Notes under the pieces: generated by a model | What the model was told of the DNA's origin: nothing | What the model saw: only the letters and a program-made list of their open reading frames with translations | Databases searched by the model: none | In this document: positions 23,101 to 31,797 of the stretch, in pieces | How positions within the stretch are numbered: the first letter of the stretch is position 1 | How the letters are laid out: each line of letters begins with the position of its first letter | Made by a program: the position numbers and the translations under genes | Source of the DNA: Maniola hyperantus | Lineage: Eukaryota > Arthropoda > Insecta > Lepidoptera > Nymphalidae | Assembly: GCF_902806685.2 (NCBI RefSeq) | Contig: NC_048542.1 | Coordinates: 12,074,533 to 12,138,532, forward strand | Direction: 5' to 3' | Length of the DNA stretch: 64,000 nt

Positions 23101-23622
23101 GGGCCATACCATTTCTTCCTTCTTCCATATGAACTGACTAACTAGGGAAATTAATGTCGGTGGTATCCCGTTGCCTTCCAACATCGCAGCTTGCCGCCGT
23201 TTACACCCAAGGGGTTACGCCTGCGCAAGTACTGGATCCCAAGCCCTACCTGACCCCACGTCATCAGCCTCAGAACCCTACTGAAAGCTACTGCTGCCTA
23301 GTTTCAGGTTGCAATTTACGCTCTGCAACTGAGCGTGCCTCTTCCGCCAAATGCTACCGTTCCGATTAACTAAATCTCCGCTAACACCGCCGTTAAGGTC
23401 TTCACCTGTAACCCTAGGCAGGGGACCGCGATATACCCCGCAGTACTGGGTCCCCCTCTGAACTTCGCCACCACCTGAGCCGGCCTACTAACTCACGTGA
23501 TGCCCACCCCCGCGACGTGGACGCGCCAGAGAGGAGTCGCCCAAGTGAAACACAGAGAAGATAACTCTGTCCTTCCTTGTGCCGGGCTAACGGTCTTGTG
23601 TGGCCCAAGACCGAGGGCTTAT
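20155..23622 (-). mobile_element. Full-length non-LTR retrotransposon (RTE-like LINE)
   Basis: The direct repeat aagaatacatac flanks the block at 20143-20154 and 23623-23634, so it is a 12-bp target-site duplication. The 3' end (left) carries a short (GAA)n-type tail and the 5' end has a 494-bp GC-rich untranslated leader (23129-23622). One intact ORF fills the rest. Full length, intact ORF and perfect duplication together indicate a recent insertion. Confidence 0.88.
20180..23128 (-). CDS. LINE ORF: apurinic-type endonuclease plus reverse transcriptase
   Basis: One uninterrupted 982-codon ORF. Residues about 33-280 form an endonuclease/exonuclease/phosphatase domain (TWNVRGLRRPEK, LGLSEVKW, ILGDFNAKIG, and the terminal SDHNPV near 274). 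The reverse transcriptase follows, with CFIDYEKAFDRV near 634, GVRQGCILSPLLFNLY, and the catalytic YADD near 728. The C-terminus has the RTE-like thumb/tail (GHILRHNRYRLLQ, KRGVGRRKKSWLRNIREWTG). Endonuclease-RT order without a gag-like first ORF or RNase H suggests the RTE clade, though clade assignment by eye is tentative. It belongs to the mobile element and not to a host gene. Confidence 0.9.
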   Translation of the reverse strand: MEEGRNGMAPSSRRPLNGTGVLRISGGKLKKKMKIGTWNVRGLRRPEKVINVAMEMERLGVSILGLSEVKWSDSGKHDVANNDKIMYYSGADASTETYGVAIMIDKRIDSSISNFIPLSNRAMMLQLKTIPRPLNIIQVYAPTADKPMTEIENFYDEIHQLLALTKNEEINIILGDFNAKIGKGEVPGIVGKFGLGDRNERGDLLVQFCQEKSLVITNTLFQMPPRRLYTWTSPAHTANNIVRNQIDYVLINTRFKNCIATAKTYPGADIGSDHNPVIIDLACNLKYYRPKKRNTKVDINKLKNLNIKGLVHTQINEWAVEKRQQLGLNKEEIWDSLKEKVSDINKTILKASKIIKNENWMTDRIIELIEERRLYKSTDIAKYKALDKRIRRESRWARKEWYEQRCDHIEALMKKHDLFSLHKEVKDMAGIHKKRQHSLLEDNQGNIIRDATTKKCHWEQYIRELYSDNTRRLTNSVSEADGPDILKSEVLWALKSAKTGKATGPDNVNVEILKLLEPENISILVQYYNYIYSTGKIPEDWLKSTFITLPKKKNARKCQEFRTISLMSHMLKTFLKIIHQRIRTKCEDQLSDNQFGFRAGMGTREAQFSLNVLVQKCRDMQQDVFLCFIDYEKAFDRVQHEILMKLLIDIGIDTKDIRIIMNLYWEQTATIRVDGEETDAIKIEKGVRQGCILSPLLFNLYSEHVIKDALEDIALGIIVNGQVINNLRYADDTVLIASTQQDLQEIVNRVNECSNRVGLSMNVSKTKYMVVSRKPQLPSQIQIGHNILERVDKYKYLGSWLTDSWKSDTDIRVRIEIARTSFMKMKKVLCGRQLSLKLRIRLLQCYIWPVVLYGCEAWTLVEDLRKKIEAFEMWTYRRMLRISWTAKVSNAEVLARMQKKTELVKTIKQRKISYLGHILRHNRYRLLQTIMMGKIAGKRGVGRRKKSWLRNIREWTGIKTVGELFRLAMDREKFKKLTADLQ

Positions 23623-23634
23623 AAGAATACATAC
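23623..23634. repeat. Target-site duplication, right copy
   Basis: aagaatacatac, identical to 20143-20154. Confidence 0.85.
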
Positions 23635-24118
23635 AAGAAGTTGCAAAACAAACTTTGAGAATTCGTGGCGTAATTGTATTTCTCATGAGTTATTTACTGG
23701 TTTTCACATAAAAAACGATTAATACAAATATTGTTGATCGGTTAATACAAATATTAACTACTAAACAATGGTAATAATAATTGTCGTGTTATTCATCGTT
23801 ACGTCGTGCTATCGATCGCTATCTCATACGCGGTTACACAGTACTTAAATCTACCTATTATTCTATCTACGGTGCTTATAATAGTGATTTGTGGCAGCGA
23901 AACGTAGTAATTATATTATTTACTCTATGTAATATGGATTATATCGTGGACTATATCAGTGTATTACTTTACTCTATGACTATATACTCTTTGGCAGCGG
24001 GCTGAAGTTGTTGACTTGTATTTTCATTTTTGATTTCTTAATTTTATAGCCGTTTAGGTGCTGCATTTCATGTTTTCCGTCTACATTGTTTATAAATATC
24101 TCTTTAAAATAGCCGAAT

Positions 24119-26002
24119 ATGAATTTAGTTGTTAGGACTGTCCTTAGGAGTCGGACGTTTAGGTTATGTGAAAGAATTCCGTATAAATATTTACAAGTTC
24201 CGATAACTTCAATATGCCCAAACATACAACGTCGGAATTACTGCGATGACCGTACGGAGAGTAGAAGACTTCCACAGTTAATGGAATTCCCTCCAATAGT
24301 GTGGCCATCGGTCATAAAGTTCATTAAAAACTGGATGTTTGCAAACTTCATTATCAGGCCCTATTTTGATTCTGAATTCACTTTAAGCGAGTTTGTTGAA
24401 GCCTCTAAATATGCTGTGCAGGTTTGTATAATGCCTTCTATCTTACAATAATAAGCTTGTAAGATTTTGAGATAGAAAACTTTATTGCACACAAAGTGAG
24501 CAAAAAATACAAAGAACCTATAAACTAAAAACAATTGTATGCAAACCGAGTTAGAAAAGTAAAAAAAATACTATAATAAGTAACTGACTGATGAAAATGT
24601 TCAATAAAGACTCTTTTAAATAAATTAAAAACAGACTATTGACAATATTTTTGAAACTGTTTCAACTTGACTGTTAACATTTTACATTACGTCATTTAAC
24701 ATTAGTTCAGTTAACATTTTATGTTAGGTTGTTTCAGATTGTCTCCAAAGAAGTGATTTCAAAACACTGGAGGGGCTTGTAGAGAAGGACGCCATCTCAA
24801 CTCTGAAGACAGCAGTCTCCAAACTATCTGTTTCACAGAGAGAGATGCTATCAATCAATAAGGAGGATATTTTCTATGCTTTTCCTTATCAGGTAGCTAA
24901 TGTTCATCTTGATGTTTCAGATGAATAGCTTGCTGTTGCCTGCTATGTGTAGATTTTTATTTTACTTTTATTCAGATACAAGTTAGCCCTTGACTGCAAT
25001 CTCACCTGTTGGTATGAAGATGCAGTCAAAGATGGCAGCGGGTTAACCTGGAAGGAGTATGGCAGTTTTTATTAAAACCATACCCCTTTGGTTTCTACAC
25101 AGCATCGTATAGGAACGTTCGCTTAGCGGCACAGCTTTGCCACTAGGGTGGTGACTAGCCACAGCCGAAGCCTCCCACCAGACCAGACCAGAAATTTGAT
25201 ATTATAAAATTCCCAACCCCTGCTGGGAATCGAACCCGAGACCTCCCACTAATAAGACCACAGCGCTTTGGTAAGCGCTATGGTCTTATTAGTGGGAGGT
25301 CTCCTGTGCCAGGGAGGTTGTTGAAATAATTGAATTAAATATAATATTATATTGGTCTATTTTGTAGCTGGTGCATTGAAAACCCATGCTTAAAAATAGG
25401 GCTATAGCTTTAGCTGCATCATCCCAATTTTAGCTTTAGAAATCTGTTTTTAGGGTTCCTTATATCCAGAGAAAAAAGGAACACTTCTAGGATCATTTTG
25501 TTGTCAGTCTGTTGTTTCCGTCAAGATCCATCAAGGGAATCAAAACCTATAGGATACTTCCCATTGATCTAAAATCATGAAATTTAGATTAGTGGAATTA
25601 TTGGTAAAAATTGGGACACTGATAAAAGCCTACTTTAATACTTTACAGGTGGGAGTTATGTTTGATGAATCCGATAAGAGATGGGTTGAAATAACAATGT
25701 GCTATCATGTGCTGAGAGGACTTAAGCAGATGCAAGAAACTGGTGACCTACCACCAATTTCATTGGGGTATGTACTTTAAAAAAATTATACTTGTAATTA
25801 TATTGGTATTTAAATATAATAATGGTAATAAAGGTACTTAAATAGATATTTTTACTATTGCAGTGTGCAGCCAGAATACCAAGACAAAATATTTATTCTC
25901 AACTATAGATTTATAAGAGAATTCACAAAAGGTGTTGAAGACAGCTGGTGGGTAAATATTGTGAACCATTTCCAGCCGCATTCTCTCAAGAAATCATTTT
26001 AA
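24119..26002 (+). CDS. MAIP1: m-AAA protease-interacting protein 1 homologue (mitochondrial)
   Basis: Four exons join in phase: 24119-24421, 24728-24892, 25649-25767 and 25864-26002, giving 241 codons plus stop. The N-terminus is basic (VVRTVLRSRTFRLCER), fitting a mitochondrial presequence. Conserved-looking segments are SDCLQRSDFKTLEGLVEKD, the core MFDESDKRWVEITMCYHVLRG, and the C-terminal FILNYRFIREFTKG. This is the Tim44-like pattern of MAIP1 (human C2orf47), which binds the m-AAA protease and helps assemble the calcium uniporter regulator EMRE in the matrix. The exon-2 acceptor at 24727 was chosen over the more obvious cag at 24737 because only it keeps the frame. A likely AATAAA lies near 26200. 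Repeats sit in intron 2. Confidence 0.85.
24985..25320 (-). repeat. tRNA-related SINE in MAIP1 intron 2, with a terminal hairpin
   Basis: Contains ttgactgcaatctcacctg, cagaccagaccaga and ctgggaatcgaacccgagac (an inverted B-box). Its end is duplicated in inverted form at 25246-25305 (see Findings). Confidence 0.65.
25449..25587 (+). repeat. 'GGTTCCG' family repeat, 5' fragment, in MAIP1 intron 2
   Basis: Starts tttttagggttccttatatc and includes aaaatcatgaaattta. It ends 62 bp before exon 3. Confidence 0.6.
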
Positions 26003-26251
26003 AATATATGATTAGTAAAAAAAGTATAATAATAATTATTCTTAGGTAAAAAATGTGTAAAATCTAATTAAAATACAGTTGTTGTTTACTTTTTGTTTTA
26101 TTTTAAAATATCAATGATAAATTTTTATATAAAAAATAATGTGTATTCAACAATTTTGTAGCACCGCTAGTTCTTACTTCTGATGACTGCTCAATGTACA
26201 ATAAAATAAAAATTTGTGCTTAGGTTGTTTATAATTTAAATACTATCTTTA

Positions 26252-26652
26252 AAAAAACCGGCCAAGTGCAAGTCAGGCTCGCGCAATGAGAGTTCCGTAC
26301 TACAGTCGTATTTGTTCGACATTTTGCACGATAATTCAAAAACTATGCATAAAAATAAATAAAAATCTGTTTTAGAATGTACAGGTGAAGACCTTTCATA
26401 TGATACCCCACTTGATATAGTCACTCACTTAGGTAATTATTAGTTCATGACCACAATTTAATTTTTTTGTGTGATCTAACCCTAAATTCACGGTTTTCAG
26501 ATTTGTCCCCAAATGTCAGCTATAAGATCTACCTACTTGCCAAATTTCATGATTCTAGGTCAACGGGAAGTACCCTGTAGGTTTCTTGACAGACAGACAA
26601 CAGTGATCCTATTAGGGTTCCGTTTTTCCTTTTGAGGTACGGAACCCTAAAA
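26252..26652 (-). repeat. 'GGTTCCG' family repeat, near full length
   Basis: Starts aaaccggccaagtgcaagtc and ends gaggtacggaaccctaaaaat. It lies between the convergent 3' ends of MAIP1 and MALT1. Confidence 0.75.
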
Positions 26653-26852
26653 ATTATCAAAATAATTTCTTGTCAGGTTGTCTTGGTACTTTTCCAACTG
26701 GAGCTAGATAATAATGTCATAAGTTGGAACGTTAACCCTATACTTTTTGATCACTACTTACTACTACTTACTACTTACTACTACTACTTTTGATCTATCA
26801 ATTCTTGAAATGGGTGATCTAGCTCAATTATGTATTTCTTAGGATTTCTTGC

Positions 26853-29800
26853 TCAGAACACAGAACAATTCTCACCATATTGCTGTAAAGCCTCCCTTAT
26901 CAATAATAAAAGTTCTTTTGTATCACCTGTAATAATAAAATAATTCATTATTATTATGTAATCCATATTTACTAATACTAATGCGAAAGTGTGTCTATCT
27001 GTCTGTCAGTCTGCTGCCTTCACACAGCCCATCTGTTTTACGAAATTTTGTACAGAGATAGCTTGCATCCTGTATAAGGCTATTTTTATCCCAGAAAATT
27101 AAATTTCCCTTGGGATTTTAAAAAAAACCAAAATCCACGTGGACAAAGTCGCAGGCAATATATATTATTATAAATACTAATTATATCATTACATAGCAAT
27201 TATTGAACAAAAGAATAGTTAATATTACATACTGACCCTTCACTGGATCGTGTAAAAACCTTTTGGAAATCCCACACTGCACCTTTATAGGTCTCTGGTT
27301 CTTAATTGAATTCTCCACATCTGTACATAGAAAGATATTTTACTACAAATTAACAATCCACAACAAACTTGAAACTACTTGATACCCTCATAATAATACT
27401 GATTAATTACTATTCACTACAAATATAATTTTACAATTACATACTTAATAACAATACGAACGCTAAAATAAATTGATAACAATATTGACTACTCCTCCTA
27501 CAACAGTACATTTTAGATTTTTAGCTAAAAGAGTCAGCAGATTAGAAAGGACTGGGTACAGAACTACTACTTTTATAAGTTACGCCGATGTACCTGTGCA
27601 GAAATTTTATTTTGAATGGCGTGAAATATCTCAGCCAATCATAGCGCACGTCCGCCCCGCTATTGGTTGTTGTCTACGCGCCATGTTTTGTACGCGCAAA
27701 TCATGACGGAGATAGTTCGAGTCAACCTTGAGGTGAGTTTTATACGCGCCCAATATATTATATTTATAAGAGTCCCCGCAGACCACAAACTTTTTATCGG
27801 CCGATAGTTTGGTCGGTTTCTTAATGAGTATGAAGATGTATGCAAGTGCGCAAAATATAACATTACATATCTTCATACTGATTAAGAAACCGACCAAACT
27901 ATCGGCCGATAAAAAGTTTGTGGTCTGCGGGATAGGCTCAAAAGTGCTAGAAACGGAGAGAGTGAAGCAGAGTGGCCTATCTATTTGAGGAGCGAGGAGT
28001 TGCGCTGCTGTACAAGACGATATTGCCCACACTATAAACTGATCCTTTTAGAACATTTGTAGACTATGCGACCGGTTGAAATGGCAATCGCACAGCTCCA
28101 CGCTGACCCGATGCGGGCGAACGCGCATTTGACATGTCGACCTGTCGCGGACTATACCTACTACCTACTTAATGCCTCGAATTTAAAACATTTTATTTTA
28201 TTTCTTTCTTTCTTAAGTAAAACCTCGAATCAAATTACCTCCATGAACTTTATCCAACATAGTACTCATATCAACATATTCAGTCAACCTGCTGCACAGA
28301 GCGTCCATATATAGACTGGCTCCTCCATGTACTACATCTTCAGTTGCCAGTGAAAGTGATGTCAGCCCAATAGTTTCATCATTCTCTATCAGAACACACT
28401 CGTATGCAGCGCTGGATGATTGTGTTGAATAACTGATTAATAGATTACTGTGTATTGTGTACTCTTCTATGTTGGAAATGGCTGCAAAGATTTGAGGATT
28501 TGTATGCCTGGAAAAACTTGACAGTTGACAGACAATTCCTGGAAATTTGTAGCCATATTGGCGCCGATTCTGTTGTCTTTCTCTAAACTAAAATTACAGT
28601 CTGCAACTTATTCTTTTTATTATTGCTAAAAAAGGATGGAACATGAATTTTACATTTAAAGACAAAATTTTAGTGCACTCTACAAATTTAAACAATAGGC
28701 TCGCGACTGGCAGCTAATGTCACGACGTTTGATGGTTTTAAATTAAATTTAAAACTTAAACTGTGTCTGTCCTTTTCATATTATATTAGTAAGAAGAGGA
28801 TGTGAAAAGTCTAGGTGTGCTCAGAATCAGTACCATTACCTGTCTAAATTATTCCTGCACATATCCATAATGAGTACACATAGTTCTGGCTTACATTTAG
28901 CAGATTCTCTTAGTAGCCAGTTCTCAGTAACACAGTGATCTAACTCAATGTTATCAGTGGGACAATCAGTGCTTAATATGCATTTGGTGTTGATGAGCTC
29001 ACAGCCGTGTCCAGCATAGAATAAAACACCTGAAAAACACAAGTAAAATATAAGCACTATCTTTTTTACATTAGTTGCTTTGGTGTTACAGGTTTATTTC
29101 TGAGACTGCATAACACTAATTTTACTGGACAAGTGTTATATAATATAACAACACTAGCTGATGCTCCCGACTTCATCAGCATAGATTTAGGTTTTAAAAA
29201 TCCCATGGGGACTCTTTGATTTTCCAGGATAAAAAGTAGCCTATGTCTCCAGGTCTTTTAATTATACCCACGCAAAAAATCAAGTTGATCTGTTGCTCTT
29301 TTGCAACGTGACTGAAGGACAAACAAGCACACTTGCATTTATAATAATATGGGTAGCGATTTGTTAAGCCCTGGTTATTATACAATTGACGGAGTTCTTA
29401 ATGACAAGGTTGCATGAAAATGGTCAGCTTTATATTCATAGCAGCACAAAAAGGTAGTGTAATGTTACATTGCCTATGTAATGTATATTGTCTTGACATT
29501 ATACCTATGGTGCAGGCTGACCTACATGAAATAGATAAATTCATTTCATTTCTTAGAATATTGTTCATGAAACGAAAGGTTATACTCTAAAACATGAGTT
29601 ATACTCAACTGTCTTTAAATCATGATATATATATCATGATTTAAAGACATATATCATGATATATATATATATATATATATTTTGGTTGACTATGATTACA
29701 ATTCACAGCTGTTTGTAAGACGCAGCCAAGGATGGTGTAGATTTGCCTAGAAGATCATTCACTATTGCGTATCCTATTCTTCATTGGAGCAGTTACTTAC

Positions 29801-30629
29801 AATAAGAATTTTCAGGTATTAATCCAATCGTTTTAATTAAAATATCCTTAAACTCGCCACTTTTAGTATTTTTCACAGTGATTGTGATAAAGCCTAATTT
29901 TCTTAAAATTTGTCCCAGCGACTCACAATCTATAGAAGGGGTAACCAATTTAGACAAATGCTCATATTTGTCATTAGCTATAAGTATTGCCACTTTAGAT
30001 TCAGGGCTATAGCAAGTTAGTCCGTTAACTAAATTCATATAATTTGTGTATTGTTCAAATGTATATCCTCTACGGTCTAGGAGTTTGAGCAGCTGTTCTC
30101 CAGGTCTCTTAGGACCTTTAAATTCAATCCTAAAAATACAATAGCATATATACACACCTCAAGAAATAGTAATACTACTACTAGTTTTATGAAAACATTC
30201 CTTTTTCTTCAACCCCAAACCCAAACAATGACTGCGGATATTACTCTTCTTCTTCTTCCTTACCTTGTCCCACGCTACGTGGGGTCGGCACAACATGTCT
30301 TCTTCTTCCACTCATTCCTGTCATTCGTCAACGTATTATCCACCTCTTTTTCACGCATATCCTCTTTCACGCAATCCATCCACCTTTTCTTTGGTCGTCC
30401 TCTCCTTTTTTATTACTCTATTCTTTGGATATATAGTTATTCCTTAATAGCCGGAATCACTAGCATTCCCAACACATAATTAAGTATCCGATAAAAACAA
30501 GAAAGCTTTAAATGCTTACTTCAGATCTGCTAACTTAGCAATTCTTTCACAAACCTCTATACTTAGGTTAGACGCGTATTTTTGTTCTTTAATAGATAAA
30601 ACTTGTAAAAGAGGCTTTGGATAAGACAT
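26853..30629 (-). CDS. MALT1: MALT1-type paracaspase without immunoglobulin domains
   Basis: Six exons join in phase: 30629-30520, 30129-29801, 29029-28840, 28507-28239, 27320-27237 and 26926-26853, giving 351 codons plus stop. Residues about 1-70 resemble the second half of the MALT1 death domain (RPGEQLLKLLDRRGYTFEQY). The caspase-like p20 part begins SKVAILIANDKYEHL and carries the catalytic histidine in YAGHG and catalytic cysteine in DMCR, the two paracaspase signature sites. Exon 4 supplies the p10-like part (HSNLLISYSTQSSSAAYE). Vertebrate MALT1 is much longer and has Ig domains between death and protease domains and after the protease. None is present here. In vertebrates MALT1 acts with CARD proteins and BCL10 in NF-kB activation; the partner in this species is unknown. 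Confidence 0.85.
26962..27170 (+). mobile_element. Decayed Lep1-type Helitron in MALT1 intron 5
   Basis: Begins tccatatttactaatac, then gcgaaagtgtgtctatctgt, then tagcttgcatcctg, and a degraded end (aaagtcgcaggcaatata) without CTAG. Confidence 0.6.
27775..27931. repeat. Fold-back element in MALT1 intron 4
   Basis: cccgcagaccacaaactttt at the left is mirrored by aaaagtttgtggtctgcggg at the right. Arms of roughly 60 bp, nearly identical, surround a loop of about 30 bp. Confidence 0.75.
28062..28155. repeat. MITE family A, short copy, in MALT1 intron 4
   Basis: gcgaccggttgaaatggcaa at the left and cgacctgtcgcggactata at the right. Diverged relative of the copies at 36037, 41196, 41503 and 60182. 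Confidence 0.5.
28560..28840 (+). repeat. 'cgattctgttgtctttctc' family repeat in MALT1 intron 3
   Basis: Begins gcgccgattctgttgtc, includes tagtgcactctacaaatt and aataggctcgcgactgg, and ends ctcagaatcagtacc, which mirrors the start. It runs up to the donor of exon 3. Same family as 37068 and 38420. Confidence 0.65.
29154..29359 (-). mobile_element. Helitron subfamily 3 in MALT1 intron 2
   Basis: CTAG at 29154-29157, core aaatcccatggggactctttg and tgaaggacaaac, end gggtagcGA before T. Matches 56129. Confidence 0.65.
29613..29685. repeat. Short palindrome and (at)n microsatellite
   Basis: tctttaaatcatgatatata is mirrored by tatatatcatgatttaaaga. This is followed by a second partial copy and about 20 bp of (ta)n. 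Confidence 0.6.
30246..30412 (-). mobile_element. LINE 3' end fragment in MALT1 intron 1
   Basis: On the minus strand it translates as GRPKKRWMDCVKEDMREKE, then TNDRNEWKKKTCCADPT and a stop, followed by a (gaa)n-type tail. This is the tail of an RTE-like reverse-transcriptase ORF, 5' truncated. It is a different family from the LINE at 20155. Confidence 0.7.
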
Positions 30630-30802
30630 TTTGAATTCTTATTAAAATCCTCATAACACATCACTCATTATTTTTTGTTGTTTTAAAGCAAAACCGAACA
30701 AAGAAACCGAACTAAATCACCAAAATATTTGTGTTTTTGAAAGATTTTTGAGTTTTTGACAGCACTGACTTGGATTGGATTGGAGTGAGTAAATCCTCGG
30801 GG

Positions 30803-30978
30803 CGATTGTCTAAAACCTGCATCAATCATTATTACAATCTCAATTGTTCTGATTGGCTGACTTTGTGCGATTCTTGTTGCAACAATGCATTGTGGCCAAT
30901 AGTGAGCGAGCATTAACCAATCCGAGATGATTGCGATCGTGACATTGTAGCTGTCAAACAACCGCGGTAGGGCCACAG
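30803..30978. repeat. MITE family C in the MALT1 upstream region
   Basis: Contains aacctgcatcaatcattatt, tctgattggctga, agccaatagtgagcga-like and gagatgattgcgatcgtgac. Near-identical copy at 47124, variants at 51926 and 55335. Lies between the divergent MALT1 and 31275 genes. Confidence 0.65.
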
Positions 30979-31274
30979 GTATACATATTAATCTATGGAG
31001 TAAATCTAAAATCCTATACTACCCATCCTATACCCTAGGCCCTAGCTGCCTTTTGTTATGGTTTATGGTTGACTGATATCCAGGGCCGTAAAATAAATCC
31101 GAATACCACGGATGGGTAATTTATTATCAATGGTTAACAAATAAACTATTAATAAACTTAAATCTAAAAAAAAACCAGGTAAAATAAATTAAAATAAAAC
31201 CAGGTAAATGGAACCCAGAGCCGTAAAAAAGCCATGTAAATGGTTGTTAGTTGTCACTTGTCACTTAATCAAAA

Positions 31275-31687
31275 ATGGCGATTGGAGTGGATAGTTCGAA
31301 ATGGAAACCTAGGAAATTTAAAGGAACTCCCGCTGGTAGAGCTAGAAATTTAGTTGGTTTAGGTATTGTGAGTGTCGGTGTTTTAATTGGTGCATTTTAC
31401 CAGTAAGTTAGTCCAAAGAATGTCTTAAATATAATAGAAAAATACATTTGTTTACCCTAGAACTAGATGACAGATGCTGGTTTTCTTCAATAATTTACTC
31501 AAATGAATATTTCAGGTTCTCTGATGTAACAAAGAATTACAGAAAAAAATTGGAGATAATTTACCAGGACCCGATTGAAGAAGTAGAAAGAAAGCTTATG
31601 ATTGCTGGCGGACTTCCGAACAGATCCGGCGATACTATAAGACGTTTATTGGAAGAAGAAGCGAGACCAGATAGGCCAGATAAATAA
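31275..31687 (+). CDS. 99-aa single-pass membrane protein, family not identified
   Basis: Two exons in phase: 31275-31402 and 31516-31687, 99 codons plus stop. The N-terminus is basic (SSKWKPRKFKGTPAGRARN). One hydrophobic helix follows (residues about 26-43, LVGLGIVSVGVLIGAFY) and then a charged C-terminus (YRKKLEIIYQDPIEEVERK). A small basic N-in protein with one helix fits the mitochondrial inner-membrane assembly factors. The RARNLVGLGI part recalls COA3, but the C-terminus does not match, so I give no name. The ATG context (tcaaaaATGG) is good. The stop is only 110 bp before the SLX4 ATG, with no AATAAA between. Confidence 0.75.
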
Positions 31688-31797
31688 TGATTAATGAATT
31701 ATAGAATATATTATGTAATATATACAGATATAGTTAAAGTGTTAAGATGTTATAAATTATTTAGTTATTCAAATAGACTGTTTTTGTTTGCCAGTGA

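Noticed and set aside
24737..24740. The tttcag at 24732-24737 as the MAIP1 exon 2 acceptor
   Set aside because: Gives an in-frame TAG soon after. The ttag acceptor at 24726-24727 keeps the frame and restores the VVSDCL family sequence.
27631..28032. 133-aa minus-strand ORF in MALT1 intron 4
   Set aside because: Most of it is the two arms of the fold-back element translated through.
30189..30479. 96-aa plus-strand ORF between MALT1 exons 1 and 2
   Set aside because: Antisense of a LINE 3' end whose minus-strand reading is the real one.
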